Origin: Timaviella obliquedivisa GSE-PSE-MK23-08B | GTDB lineage: Bacteria > Cyanobacteriota > Cyanobacteriia > Elainellales > Elainellaceae | Direction of reading: 5' to 3' | Assembly: GCA_019358855.1 (NCBI GenBank) | Contig: JAHHII010000016.1 | Span: 1 to 64,000 of the forward strand | DNA: 64,000 nt | In this document: positions 28,748 to 36,336 of the stretch, in pieces | How positions within the stretch are numbered: the first letter of the stretch is position 1 | Layout of the letters: each line of letters starts with the position of its first letter | The notes under the pieces: generated by a model | What the model was told of the DNA's origin: nothing | Seen by the model: only the letters and a program-made list of their open reading frames with translations | The model's database searches: none | Position numbers and translations under genes: made by a program

Positions 28748-28942
28748 TGTGGAAAACTCACCTTTTTCTGTGGAAAAGTTGGGGAAAACCCGTGGATAAT
28801 CCTGAGGTAGTTCTAACAACTTGATGGGATATCGAGGCACCTGTTGAAAACCTCGGTTTTCCCTAACAGGTTTTCCACACCCTTAAAGTCCTTATGACTT
28901 ATCTATAGTAAGGCTTTGAGAATCTTTTCCACATTTTCCACA
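28748..28942. other. oriC: Putative chromosomal replication origin (DnaA-box cluster)
   Basis: Five exact TTTTCCACA boxes, the form known for cyanobacterial DnaA: minus-strand copies at 28748-28756 and 28769-28777; plus-strand copies at 28871-28879, 28925-28933 and 28934-28942 (the last two directly adjacent). Near matches: CGTGGATAA (28791-28799) and TGTTGAAAA (28842-28850). The cluster is immediately upstream of dnaN, as at known cyanobacterial origins. The surroundings are AT-rich. Confidence 0.82.
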
Positions 28943-29194
28943 GGCTCTACTACTACTAGATCTCTTTAAAGCTATTTAAAGATGAAAGAACTCTCCGGAC
29001 AAATAGATTAACCTGAGCCAACAAATTTGTGAACAAACTCACTCTTATCGAAAGGGGAGTGTTACGATAACCTCCTGAAAAGAACTCGTTTAAGCGTCAC
29101 CGCAAAAGCTGATAGACCCTTAGAATTTCTTTGCCGTGCCTTTATTTCTTCTATTCCTTGCTGACCCAGCTTCTCTAGCTCTTTGCGCACCCTC

Positions 29195-30352
29195 ATGAAA
29201 CTTACCTGTACCCAGAACGAACTCAATACCCACCTGTCTTTAGTCAGCCGCGTCGTGCCTTCTCGTCCTAGCCATCCCGTTCTGGCTAATGTTCTATTGA
29301 ACGCTAGCGAAGAGACGCAGCAGGTAAGTCTCACTGGGTTCGATCTCAGCTTAGGAGTGCAAACCAGCTTCAAAGTTCAGGTTAAAGAAGGTGGCATACT
29401 AACTTTGCCCGCAAAACTCCTGGGGGATATCGTCTCTCGGTTGCCTGATGGTGAGATTACCTTAGACGGCAGTTCCGATGAGACTCTCGTGACCCTGACC
29501 TGTGCCGCTGGACGTTACCAGGTCCGAGGCATGGGCGCAGAGGAGTATCCTGAGCTACCCACATTGGTTGATGGCAGCGTGGCTTACTTGCCCGTTGAAG
29601 CATTGCTGGAGGGACTACGAGGTTCGCTCTTTTCAACGAGCGTTGATGAGACTAAGCAAGTCTTGACGGGAGTTCACATTGCGGTGGACGAGGATGGTAT
29701 GGAGTTTGCGGCGACTGATGGGCATCGGTTAGCAGTCGTAGAAACGGCAAATGTTCAGCCAGGAGATGGTGATCCGGCTGAGCAGAAGAACCACAAAGGC
29801 AAGTTCGATGTCACGGTTCCTGGTAAAGCATTGCGAGAACTAGAGCGAATGATTCAGAGCAATGCCTCGGCGGAACCGATCGCCATTCGGTTTGATCAAG
29901 GGCAGTTGATTGTGGAGTGGGCAAATCAGCGTCTCACGAGCCGCCTGTTAGAAGGGCAATATCCTAACTATCGGCAGTTGATCCCCAAACAGTTTTCGCG
30001 CCAAATGACGTGCGATCGCCGTCTCTTAACCTCTGCTCTAGAACGCATCGCTGTACTAGCCGACCAAAAAAATAGCATCGTCAAGTTCACCCTCACGACT
30101 ACTGATCAAGAAATTATTCTGTCTGTAGATGCTCAAGATGTGGGCAGCGGTCGAGAAGCCATTCCGGCACAAATTTCTGGCGACGATTTGGAGATTGCGT
30201 TCAACGTCAAATATTTGCTAGAAGGGCTGAAGGCGCTGAACACAACAGAGGTACAGATGCAGTTTAATACCGCAACCAGTCCTTCGATTTTAACGCCATT
30301 AGGCGGCATGAAGATGACGTATCTGGTGATGCCAGTGCAAGTGAGATCCTGA
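29195..30352 (+). CDS. dnaN: DNA polymerase III sliding clamp (beta subunit)
   Basis: A 385-residue protein starting MKLTCTQNELNTHLSLV, with three repeated clamp domains. Characteristic elements are GFDLSLGVQTSF, GRYQVRGMGAEEYPELP, FAATDGHRLAVVE and the C-terminal LTPLGGMKMTYLVMPVQVRS. The clamp encircles DNA and holds the polymerase. The frame can be extended four codons to a TTG at 29183, but the ATG at 29195 matches the family. It lies just downstream of the DnaA-box cluster. Confidence 0.97.
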   Translation: MKLTCTQNELNTHLSLVSRVVPSRPSHPVLANVLLNASEETQQVSLTGFDLSLGVQTSFKVQVKEGGILTLPAKLLGDIVSRLPDGEITLDGSSDETLVTLTCAAGRYQVRGMGAEEYPELPTLVDGSVAYLPVEALLEGLRGSLFSTSVDETKQVLTGVHIAVDEDGMEFAATDGHRLAVVETANVQPGDGDPAEQKNHKGKFDVTVPGKALRELERMIQSNASAEPIAIRFDQGQLIVEWANQRLTSRLLEGQYPNYRQLIPKQFSRQMTCDRRLLTSALERIAVLADQKNSIVKFTLTTTDQEIILSVDAQDVGSGREAIPAQISGDDLEIAFNVKYLLEGLKALNTTEVQMQFNTATSPSILTPLGGMKMTYLVMPVQVRS

Positions 30353-30397
30353 TTTTTGCTCTGATAGAGAACGAGAGATCAGCCTAAAATTAAGAGC

Positions 30398-30694
30398 ATG
30401 GATACGACCTATCGCTTAGAAGGATTCGAGTTTGAATGGGATGAGAACAAAGCCCAAAGCAACTTTGAGAAACATGGAGTTACTTTTGAGGAGGCAGTAG
30501 AAGTTTTTCTGGATCCCTTTCATGTGGTAGGTGAGGCATCGGCAAATCGTGAAGTGCGAGATTTTGCGTTAGGATACTCGATCGCTGAACGGCTGCTGCT
30601 TGTTGTCCATGTGGAGCGGCGATCGAAAATTAGAATGATTTCTGCTCGTGTTGCTACTCGTTCCGAACGGAGGTTATATGAACAATCTCAATGA
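30398..30694 (+). CDS. brnT: BrnT-family ribonuclease toxin
   Basis: A 98-residue protein with the BrnT/DUF497 signature FEWDENKAQSNFEKHGVTFEEA and the C-terminal IRMISARVATRSERRLYE. BrnT is a RelE-fold RNA-cleaving toxin. Its gene overlaps the downstream antitoxin gene by 17 bases, the standard toxin-first order of this system. It is the first of three toxin-antitoxin pairs in a row. Confidence 0.9.
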   Translation: MDTTYRLEGFEFEWDENKAQSNFEKHGVTFEEAVEVFLDPFHVVGEASANREVRDFALGYSIAERLLLVVHVERRSKIRMISARVATRSERRLYEQSQ

Positions 30695-30989
30695 AGAGTT
30701 GGAGTTAGGAGAAGATCTAGAGTTGCGGATTCATCCCCGCGAAGCTGAAACGATTTCAATCCAGATTCCCAAAGATATACTAGAGTCGCTTAGGAGGATT
30801 GCAGTACAGCGGGATATGTCGCTAGAGGCACTTCTCAAGTTCTACATTGGAAAATGCCTTCGTCAGGATTTAAGTCAGATGTTTGCGAACCAGATGCTGG
30901 ACTCGACTGCAAAGGTTTTGGCGCGATATCACCATTCTGAAGATGAGGTTGCCCAGATTTTGCAGGAAATTCGTTTAGAGTCGCAGTAA
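30678..30989 (+). CDS. BrnA-like / CopG-type antitoxin
   Basis: A 103-residue protein from MNNLNEELELGED, chosen because an AACGGAGGTTAT ribosome site lies just before it. The middle ISIQIPKDILESLRRIAVQRDMSLEALLKFYIGKCL reads as a ribbon-helix-helix DNA-binding domain. It should neutralise the BrnT encoded just upstream and repress the operon. The C-terminal part (HHSEDEVAQILQEIRLES) is helical and seems the likely toxin-binding tail. Confidence 0.8.
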   Translation: MNNLNEELELGEDLELRIHPREAETISIQIPKDILESLRRIAVQRDMSLEALLKFYIGKCLRQDLSQMFANQMLDSTAKVLARYHHSEDEVAQILQEIRLESQ

Positions 30990-31038
30990 TTCTTAGCCTA
31001 AGCAGGCAATTTGGACATTCACCGGACGGACAACCAAA

Positions 31039-31236
31039 CTAAAAAGCCTTTGGCAATCCTGCTTGCTTGAGAACTGCATTTGCTGTATGACGAGATTTGA
31101 TTGAACTGTCTACGACAAATCGCCAATCAGTAATTGGGCTGTACCAGATTTCATGATCTCCTTTGCCTTGACGCTCAAAAAAACAACCTGCTTCTATCAA
31201 GAGTTTCTTGAGTGCGGAGGTTAGCGATGCAGCCAT
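31039..31236 (-). CDS. hicA: HicA-family mRNA interferase toxin
   Basis: A 65-residue protein of the YcfA/HicA family. It keeps the dsRBD-like pattern LIEAGCFFERQGKGDHEIWYSP, with the catalytic-type histidine in GDHEIWY, and the C-terminal HTANAVLKQAGL. HicA toxins cleave mRNA. It starts one base after the stop of the DUF1902 gene on the same strand, and its ATG has a GAGG ribosome site. Confidence 0.87.
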   Translation of the reverse strand: MAASLTSALKKLLIEAGCFFERQGKGDHEIWYSPITDWRFVVDSSIKSRHTANAVLKQAGLPKAF

Positions 31237-31482
31237 TTATAAGGCAACCTCGATGAGTTCTTGCCGATGACTGGTCAATTGAATGGCGATCGCACCTACA
31301 TAATCGGCAGAGATGAGATGATTACTCAGAAGCAAATCAGGAATCATATCCCGCAATTTTTGACTCAAAGCTTCGATGGTATCGGCTTCCGTTGCCAATC
31401 CGAGCACATCTTCGCTGGTTGCTACCCAGACTGCTGCATCTGCATCCCAAAAGGCACTGACTTGATAAATTGCTGATTCCAT
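31237..31482 (-). CDS. DUF1902 (HicB-like) antitoxin
   Basis: An 81-residue protein from MESAIYQVSAFWDADAAVWVA. This start has a CCGGAGAC ribosome site; a longer frame (31551) would add a repetitive ANAQANANAQ leader that is not typical. The fold (FWDADAAVWVATSEDVLGLATEADT) is that of the HicB/DUF1902 partner of HicA toxins. It directly precedes the toxin gene on the minus strand and should form its operon and cognate inhibitor. Confidence 0.85.
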   Translation of the reverse strand: MESAIYQVSAFWDADAAVWVATSEDVLGLATEADTIEALSQKLRDMIPDLLLSNHLISADYVGAIAIQLTSHRQELIEVAL

Positions 31483-31714
31483 ACTTGTCTCCGGTTGAGC
31501 ATTGGCATTAGCCTGTGCGTTAGCACGCATCGCCTCTTCAATATAAGACACTCGATCGCCTCGGTACTGCCTATGATTTTCGGATTATTGGAGTGGGAAG
31601 CGATCGCCGTTCACCCCAAGTGGAGACTAAGAGAGTAAGGAATTGAGCGGTGACTTGAAAAAGTTCGTTAGCTATACTGGGGAAATAAACATCACGGCTT
31701 AAGGTTGATGATTA

Positions 31715-31966
31715 ATGCTGAACATGACGCTTTCAGACCAAATTCTCGCATTTGTCGAAGAGCAGGCAGCAGCGGCTGGCTTTAACACTGCCAGTGAATA
31801 TATTTATCAGTTGATTCTGCGAGAGCAAGAGCGACTTTTGCAACGAAAGCAAGTCGAGTCAATGTTGCTAGATGGGTTGGAGAGCGGAGAACTCATTGAA
31901 GCAACAGATGACTGGTGGGAGCAAAAACGCACCCAGCTTGAGCGGATGCATCAGCCAGAAGCATGA
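31715..31966 (+). CDS. parD: ParD-type antitoxin
   Basis: An 83-residue ribbon-helix-helix antitoxin: LSDQILAFVEEQAAAAGFNTASEYIYQLIL, followed by a charged helix (REQERLLQRKQVE) and a Trp-rich tail (DDWWEQKRTQLE). It would bind and silence a ParE toxin and repress its own promoter. The stop TGA (31964-31966) overlaps a candidate ATG of the toxin gene (31963), so translation was probably coupled originally. The cognate toxin is disrupted by an insertion (see 31963-32436). Confidence 0.85.
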   Translation: MLNMTLSDQILAFVEEQAAAAGFNTASEYIYQLILREQERLLQRKQVESMLLDGLESGELIEATDDWWEQKRTQLERMHQPEA

Positions 31967-32436
31967 CCAAATGAATCATTCTCAGAGGATGTCTGAGAAG
32001 TCTAGATTGTTATCCGATCCGCCCCCTAAATCCCCCATTCTGGGGGACTTTGAAGGAGGACTGGTGCAGAAGTCCCCCAGAATGGGGGGTTGGGGGGCGA
32101 GTGTAAGAATCCTTGAGACTTCTCAGACATCCTCTCAGACCGAAAGCTAGCCAGAACTTAAATGATCATTTTGCTTACATTGCTGAGAACAACCTCGCAG
32201 CCGCTCTACAGTTTTTTGATTCTGCACGGTTGATGATCGCTCAGCTTGCCAAAATGCCAGGAACCGGTAGTTTATACCTTGTCGAAAATTCTCGTTTGCA
32301 GGGGTTACGGAAATGGGCAGTGAAAGATTTCAGGAAATACCTGATTTTCTATTTTGAGCATGATAGTGATATCGAAGTTGTGCGAATTCTATATGCAACG
32401 CGAGACATCATCAGCATTTTGGACGGTGAGGTGTAG
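31963..32436 (+). pseudogene. parE: parE toxin gene broken by a MITE insertion
   Basis: The toxin frame begins at the ATG overlapping the parD stop, with codons ATG ACC AAA, then TGA at codon 4, ATC ATT CTC, then the inserted MITE (31986-32133). After the element the frame resumes as CTC AGA CCG AAA, followed by PKASQNLNDHFAYIAENN and the ParE-type C-terminus VKDFRKYLIFYFEHDSDIEVVRILYATRD, complete to the stop at 32436. Insertion plus duplication (153 bases) keeps frame but brings in a TAA. A TTG at 32113 inside the element could start a 107-residue product with a replaced N-terminus, so partial activity is not excluded. Confidence 0.78.
31986..32133. repeat. MITE-like element of family B inserted in parE
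   Basis: A 148-base element with perfect 18-base terminal inverted repeats AGGATGTCTGAGAAGTCT and AGACTTCTCAGACATCCT, flanked by a 5-base target duplication CTCAG (31981-31985 and 32134-32138). The interior has opposed CCCCCTAAATCCCCC and AGTCCCCCAGAAT arms like family A, though the ends differ. No transposase. The target duplication and perfect ends suggest a fairly recent insertion. Confidence 0.9.
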
Positions 32437-33033
32437 GGCGATCGCCTTGTAGATTGGATTTTGGAGCAGCGATCGCTGTTTGACTCGTTGTATTTTTATT
32501 GGTAGTCGGTTGTTCACATAGTGTTCGTGCAACTTCTTGAAAAATGTAACTTGTTCAATTGCGAGTTTAAAGCGGGCACGAATCTTTTCACGTTCAGGCA
32601 TATCCTCGGCTGTAGCAGTATAGCCATCTGGTGTCAGTGCAAGATACCCATCTTTGTAGCTGCCGCTCGTCAAACCGTATTTATTAGAGTTGGTTACTAA
32701 CTGACGGCTTGTACCACTTTCCGCAGATCGTCCCATTTCCTGAAATAGTGTAAGATACCGAATCTTTTGACCTGATGCATGCTTCTGAATGGCAAGAGCT
32801 AGTTCTAATGATTCCTCGAAGGTTGCGGCTGGAAAATTGCGCTGAGGTCTTTTACGGCGTGTTCGAGTCTGTGAATCACCACCCATCCCAGCATCTGTAT
32901 CATCATTAAACAAGTCCTCAAAGGTTTCCCCAGACTCCTCTTGATCTTCATGTCCTCCGTTGTTATTAAGTAGGCTATTTCTATCGCCTTCTGGAAAAAT
33001 GTCTTCCTGTGAATCGCTGACTTCTTCTATCAC
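32389..33033 (-). CDS. Unrecognised protein, probably C-terminally altered
   Basis: A 214-residue frame. The first ~75 residues are acidic and low in complexity (EDQEESGETFEDLF). A folded-looking stretch (FPAATFEESLELALAIQKHASGQKI, GTSRQLVTNSNKYGLTSGSY, LALTPDGYTA, FKKLHEHYVNNRLP) suggests a winged-helix-like domain, but I cannot name the family. From about residue 180 the sequence becomes basic and runs antisense into the 3' end of parE, overlapping 48 bases. That suggests a frameshift or truncation near 32515-32530. No partner gene. It could be the remnant of a defence or regulatory protein. Confidence 0.5.
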   Translation of the reverse strand: MIEEVSDSQEDIFPEGDRNSLLNNNGGHEDQEESGETFEDLFNDDTDAGMGGDSQTRTRRKRPQRNFPAATFEESLELALAIQKHASGQKIRYLTLFQEMGRSAESGTSRQLVTNSNKYGLTSGSYKDGYLALTPDGYTATAEDMPEREKIRARFKLAIEQVTFFKKLHEHYVNNRLPIKIQRVKQRSLLQNPIYKAIALHLTVQNADDVSRCI

Positions 33034-33314
33034 CTATTTCTCTCTAATACTGTAGGTATAATCTGGCTTATAGAAATACTGTTGTCCATAAGAACACTTG
33101 TATTAACTAGACTTTATTCCTAATAGAGCAGCATCTTTCCCCCACCCAACGCCCCTTCAACCCTGCACAGCAATCTCCCAAGCACGATCGCCATCCCCAC
33201 CGATTGCCAATCTGTTCCAAATTTATGATTACGGAAAAGTTATGCTTCTAAAAGCATCAAAAATATTGCGATCGCCGCCTATTGCAGCATTCCGAAATCA
33301 ATCTCTGGAGGCAT

Positions 33315-33877
33315 ATGGTTCAAACTCCAACTCAACTGTTAACACTGGAAGCGTTTCTGCAACTGCCAGAAACTCAACCTGCTAGTGAATTCATCAACAG
33401 TCAAATTACACAAAAACCTATGCCTCAAGGGGAACACAGCATTCTACAAGTTGGACTTTGTAAGGTGTTGATTATGTTGCAGAGTCACCGCGAATTGCTA
33501 AAGCTTTTTCAGAACTGCGCTGTGTGTTTGGCGGAGCGGCGATCGTGCCTGATGTGTCCGTGTTTCGGTGGCGGAGGATTCCGCGCACTTCGGCGGGTAG
33601 AGTGGCTAATCGGTTTGAAATTCCTCCCGATTGGGCGATCGAAATCCTTTCTCCTGACCAATCTCAGACTAAGGTTTTAGCTAAGCTGCTGCACTGCATG
33701 GAGCATGGTACAGAGCTAGGTTGGCTGCTTGATCCAGAAAATGACACTGTGCTAGCAATTTTGCCAGAGTCGCGGGTGAAGCTATATCAGGGAACAGAGC
33801 CGTTACCAATCCTGCGAGATATCGACCTCACCTTATCAGCAGCAGAGATCTTTAGCTGGCTGGCACTACCTGAATAA
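33315..33877 (+). pseudogene. Uma2-family (DUF820) nuclease gene with a frameshift
   Basis: Two overlapping frames together spell a Uma2 protein. The first gives MVQTPTQLLTLEAFLQLP and SEFINSQITQKPMPQGEHS; the second gives IAKAFSELRCVFGGAAIVPDVSVF, PPDWAIEILSPDQSQTKV and LGWLLDPE. The switch is around 33465-33475, where a single-base indel would restore one ~187-codon gene. Uma2 proteins have a PD-(D/E)XK nuclease fold and are abundant in cyanobacteria. The second frame retains the catalytic-type acidic region. Sequencing error is possible but cannot be tested here. An intact family member is at 51163. Confidence 0.8.
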
Positions 33878-34104
33878 AGGAAGCATCATAGCAAGTTCCT
33901 GTTTTCCGTTTTTTTGTTGAAAATTACCTGTCAGGGTACTAGAAACGTTTGCCGATCGCCCCCAGTATAGGGGAAACCAACGGGTTAACGTAAAGAGCGG
34001 CAGGGTTTGCGAAATATAAAATATTAGGATCGGGAAACCCTGAAGGGGCGATCGCGTCTATTAAACTAATAGTGGTTGTGTATAATTACTAACCAAGGAA
34101 AATC
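33878..34104 (+). promoter_or_regulatory. Promoter region of the EACC1-caspase pair
   Basis: A TATAAT sequence at 34081-34086 stands 18 bases before the ATG of the EACC1-like gene, with the ribosome site AAGGAAAATC between them. There is no good -35 at the right distance (CTATTA), so an activator may be needed. The rest of the 227 bases shows no gene. Confidence 0.45.
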
Positions 34105-34488
34105 ATGATGACCAGTGACACCATTAAATTCACGATTAACTTTAGTGATCCAGGTCTAGATGACGAAGAGCGGGATGAAGAAGTTGAGAACCTACTGTAT
34201 CAACTACAAGATCTGGATGAAGTCGAAGCAAACCGAGTGGTTGATCCTCATCCGCCCGCTGGCAATAAATCCTTGGGAGCCTTGCTAATAGGTATTTTGA
34301 CGGCAGAAGTGAATGCTGCTAACTGTAAAAAAGTGTTGGGTTTTTTGGGCGATCGCCTTGGCGGTAAACCCATTGAACTGGAAGTCGAAGCGAACGGTAG
34401 AAAGCTAAAGGTAACGGCACACAGCCGAGAAGAGTTAGAAGCCGCGATGAAAGCTGCTCGAGATTTTGTTGAAGTTGAGCAATCGTAA
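34105..34488 (+). CDS. EACC1-like effector-associated protein
   Basis: A 127-residue acidic protein. The layout matches what I know of EACC1 (effector-associated constant component 1): a helix of the LLYQLQDLDEVEANRV type, a small-residue stretch PAGNKSLGALLIGILTAEV, then a helix, then the strand pair PIELEVEANGRKLKVTA and a final helix. EACC1 proteins occur in predicted NTP-dependent conflict systems, where they accompany effectors such as caspases and are thought to help recognise or switch them. Here the gene ends 27 bases before a caspase gene. Family assignment is by pattern, not by search. Confidence 0.68.
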   Translation: MMTSDTIKFTINFSDPGLDDEERDEEVENLLYQLQDLDEVEANRVVDPHPPAGNKSLGALLIGILTAEVNAANCKKVLGFLGDRLGGKPIELEVEANGRKLKVTAHSREELEAAMKAARDFVEVEQS

Positions 34489-34515
34489 GGAAAAGTAGCC
34501 ATAGGAAAAATAGCC

Positions 34516-36306
34516 ATGAAAAAAGCCGCACTGCTGATTGGAATGAGTGAATATCAGCCTGGGTTAAATCCTTTGCCCGGAGCGGTGCGCGATATGGAAG
34601 CGATGCAGCGGGTGTTGCAGCATCCAGACATGGGCGGGTTTGATGAGATTAAGACTTTGGCAAATCCTGAAGTGCAGCAAATGCAGGAGGCGATCGAAGC
34701 TTTGTTTTCGAGTGGCGTGAAGGAAGATTTAACGCTACTTTTTTTCTCAGGTCATGGCATTAAAGACGATCGCGGACGGCTATACTTTGCAACGCCGTTA
34801 ACCCGCAAAAATAGTAATGGCGATTTAGTCAAAGCGACTGCTGTGCCTGCGAGTTTTGTGCAAGATATCATGAGCCAATCGCGCTGTAAGCGCCAGATCG
34901 TCATTTTAGATTGCTGTTTCAGCGGCGCTTTTGCTGAGGGTATGACGGCGAAAGATGATGGCGTTGTTGATGTACAGTCGCAATTGGGCGGCGAGGGACG
35001 GGCAGTGCTAACCTCATCGACCTCGACGCAATACTCTTTTGAGCAACAAGGCTCAGAACTATCGGTGTACACCCGTTTTATTGTGGAAGGAATTGAAACA
35101 GGAATTGCTGACACCGACAATGATGGATTTATTGCGGTCGATGAACTGCACGACTATGCACGCAAAAAGGTACAAGATACATCGCCTGCAATGAAGCCTA
35201 AAATCTATGCAGTCGAGGAAGGGTTTCGCATCTTTTTGGCGAAAGCACCGACGAGCGATCCGAAGGTGCTTTATCGCAAAGAGGTGGAACGCTTTTTTAG
35301 CCGGGGCACAATCTCGGCGATCGGGCGGCACACGTTAGATGTGCGCCAGACAACACTAGGATTATTACCAGATGTTGCAGCGGCGATCGAGGCAGAGGTC
35401 ATGAAACCTTACCAAGAATATCAGGCGAAACTGCTGCGCTATGAGCAAGTTTTGGCGGCTGAATTGCAACAACGGCGGACTGCTTCGCAGATACCGCAAG
35501 GGTCGCTCCCCAACACCACATTGGGCGAACTGCAATCTTTTCAAAAGGCTTTAGGGTTACGGAAAGAAGATGTTGAGGCGATCTCTCGACGATTGATTCA
35601 ACCAGAAGTGCGTCAGGAGGTCACTCAAACCCCACTTAAAGAGAGTTTTCCTAATCTCTCTAAGAGTTCAACTCCCGATTTTCAACCCCTCATTTCAACC
35701 CCTGTACGATCTGCTCCTGTACAAGAAGACCGATCGTTTCAAGGCACCCGCAAGCGATCGCGTCATTCCCTCTGGATTATTGTGGCTGTGATTGGCGTAG
35801 GGCTTGCAGTCGGGGCAGGCGCACGGCTCTTACTCTCTGGTGATTCAGATTATGGCTCTGTCTCTCCTCCGGTAAGTCCGACGATCGCAGTAGGCAGCTC
35901 TGCCACTCCTGAACCCTTTCCTGCGCCTGATCTGTCTCCTCCTTCCCCGGCTAACTCATCTCCTATTCCAAGCCCTGATCTCATTCCCACGCCTGAGCCA
36001 TTGCCCGTGACCCCATCAGTTTGGGTGGTGATAGTGTCTAGTGATAGCACCTTGGAACTGGCGCAAGAACAAGTGAAAATTGCAGAAAACGCTGGGCTAT
36101 CGGCGGCAATTGCTAAGCGAAATGAATGGTATGCAGTGCGCGTTGGAGAAGGATTTGCCAGCAAAGCGGAAGCAGAACAGGCAAAGGACTATATTCTGAC
36201 GCAGGTGCCAGGATGGGCAAAAAATAAGCCTTTTGTGCGAAATCAGACAGATTGGTGTGGACAGCCTGTTGAGCAGGTAGGCTATGTGGAATGTCAGCAA
36301 CCATAG
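34516..36306 (+). CDS. Caspase-fold (C14) protease with membrane helix and SPOR-like tail
   Basis: A 596-residue protein. The caspase domain covers about 1-240, with catalytic His80 in LLFFSGHGI and catalytic Cys134 in ILDCCFSGAF, both conserved. Residues about 250-400 are linker-like and helical. A single membrane helix (LWIIVAVIGVGLAVGAGARLLL, about 417-438) follows, then a Pro/Ser-rich stretch. The C-terminus resembles a SPOR repeat (WVVIVSS...EWYAVRVGEGFASKAEAEQAKD), a peptidoglycan-binding fold. The topology implies cytoplasmic protease and periplasmic SPOR. It is paired with the EACC1-like gene 27 bases upstream. Bacterial caspase-like proteases can act in regulated death or defence. 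Confidence 0.82.
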   Translation: MKKAALLIGMSEYQPGLNPLPGAVRDMEAMQRVLQHPDMGGFDEIKTLANPEVQQMQEAIEALFSSGVKEDLTLLFFSGHGIKDDRGRLYFATPLTRKNSNGDLVKATAVPASFVQDIMSQSRCKRQIVILDCCFSGAFAEGMTAKDDGVVDVQSQLGGEGRAVLTSSTSTQYSFEQQGSELSVYTRFIVEGIETGIADTDNDGFIAVDELHDYARKKVQDTSPAMKPKIYAVEEGFRIFLAKAPTSDPKVLYRKEVERFFSRGTISAIGRHTLDVRQTTLGLLPDVAAAIEAEVMKPYQEYQAKLLRYEQVLAAELQQRRTASQIPQGSLPNTTLGELQSFQKALGLRKEDVEAISRRLIQPEVRQEVTQTPLKESFPNLSKSSTPDFQPLISTPVRSAPVQEDRSFQGTRKRSRHSLWIIVAVIGVGLAVGAGARLLLSGDSDYGSVSPPVSPTIAVGSSATPEPFPAPDLSPPSPANSSPIPSPDLIPTPEPLPVTPSVWVVIVSSDSTLELAQEQVKIAENAGLSAAIAKRNEWYAVRVGEGFASKAEAEQAKDYILTQVPGWAKNKPFVRNQTDWCGQPVEQVGYVECQQP

Positions 36307-36336
36307 TTCTCTATGTTCTGTATGAGGATGATTGAA

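Larger units (their letters stand above)
28401..29194. other. Non-coding region upstream of dnaN, including the putative origin
   Basis: About 790 bases without a believable gene. It contains the stem-loop at 28473-28513 and the DnaA-box cluster at 28748-28942, with AT-rich DNA between and after. The 110-codon frame at 28492-28824 runs through these signals and has no family resemblance. Confidence 0.7.

Noticed and set aside
28492-28824. A 110-codon frame in the origin region
   Set aside because: It runs through the stem-loop and DnaA boxes, has no family resemblance and begins without a ribosome site.
31872-32150. 92-residue frame over parD and the MITE
   Set aside because: It reads the antitoxin gene in another frame and continues into the element; a shadow frame.
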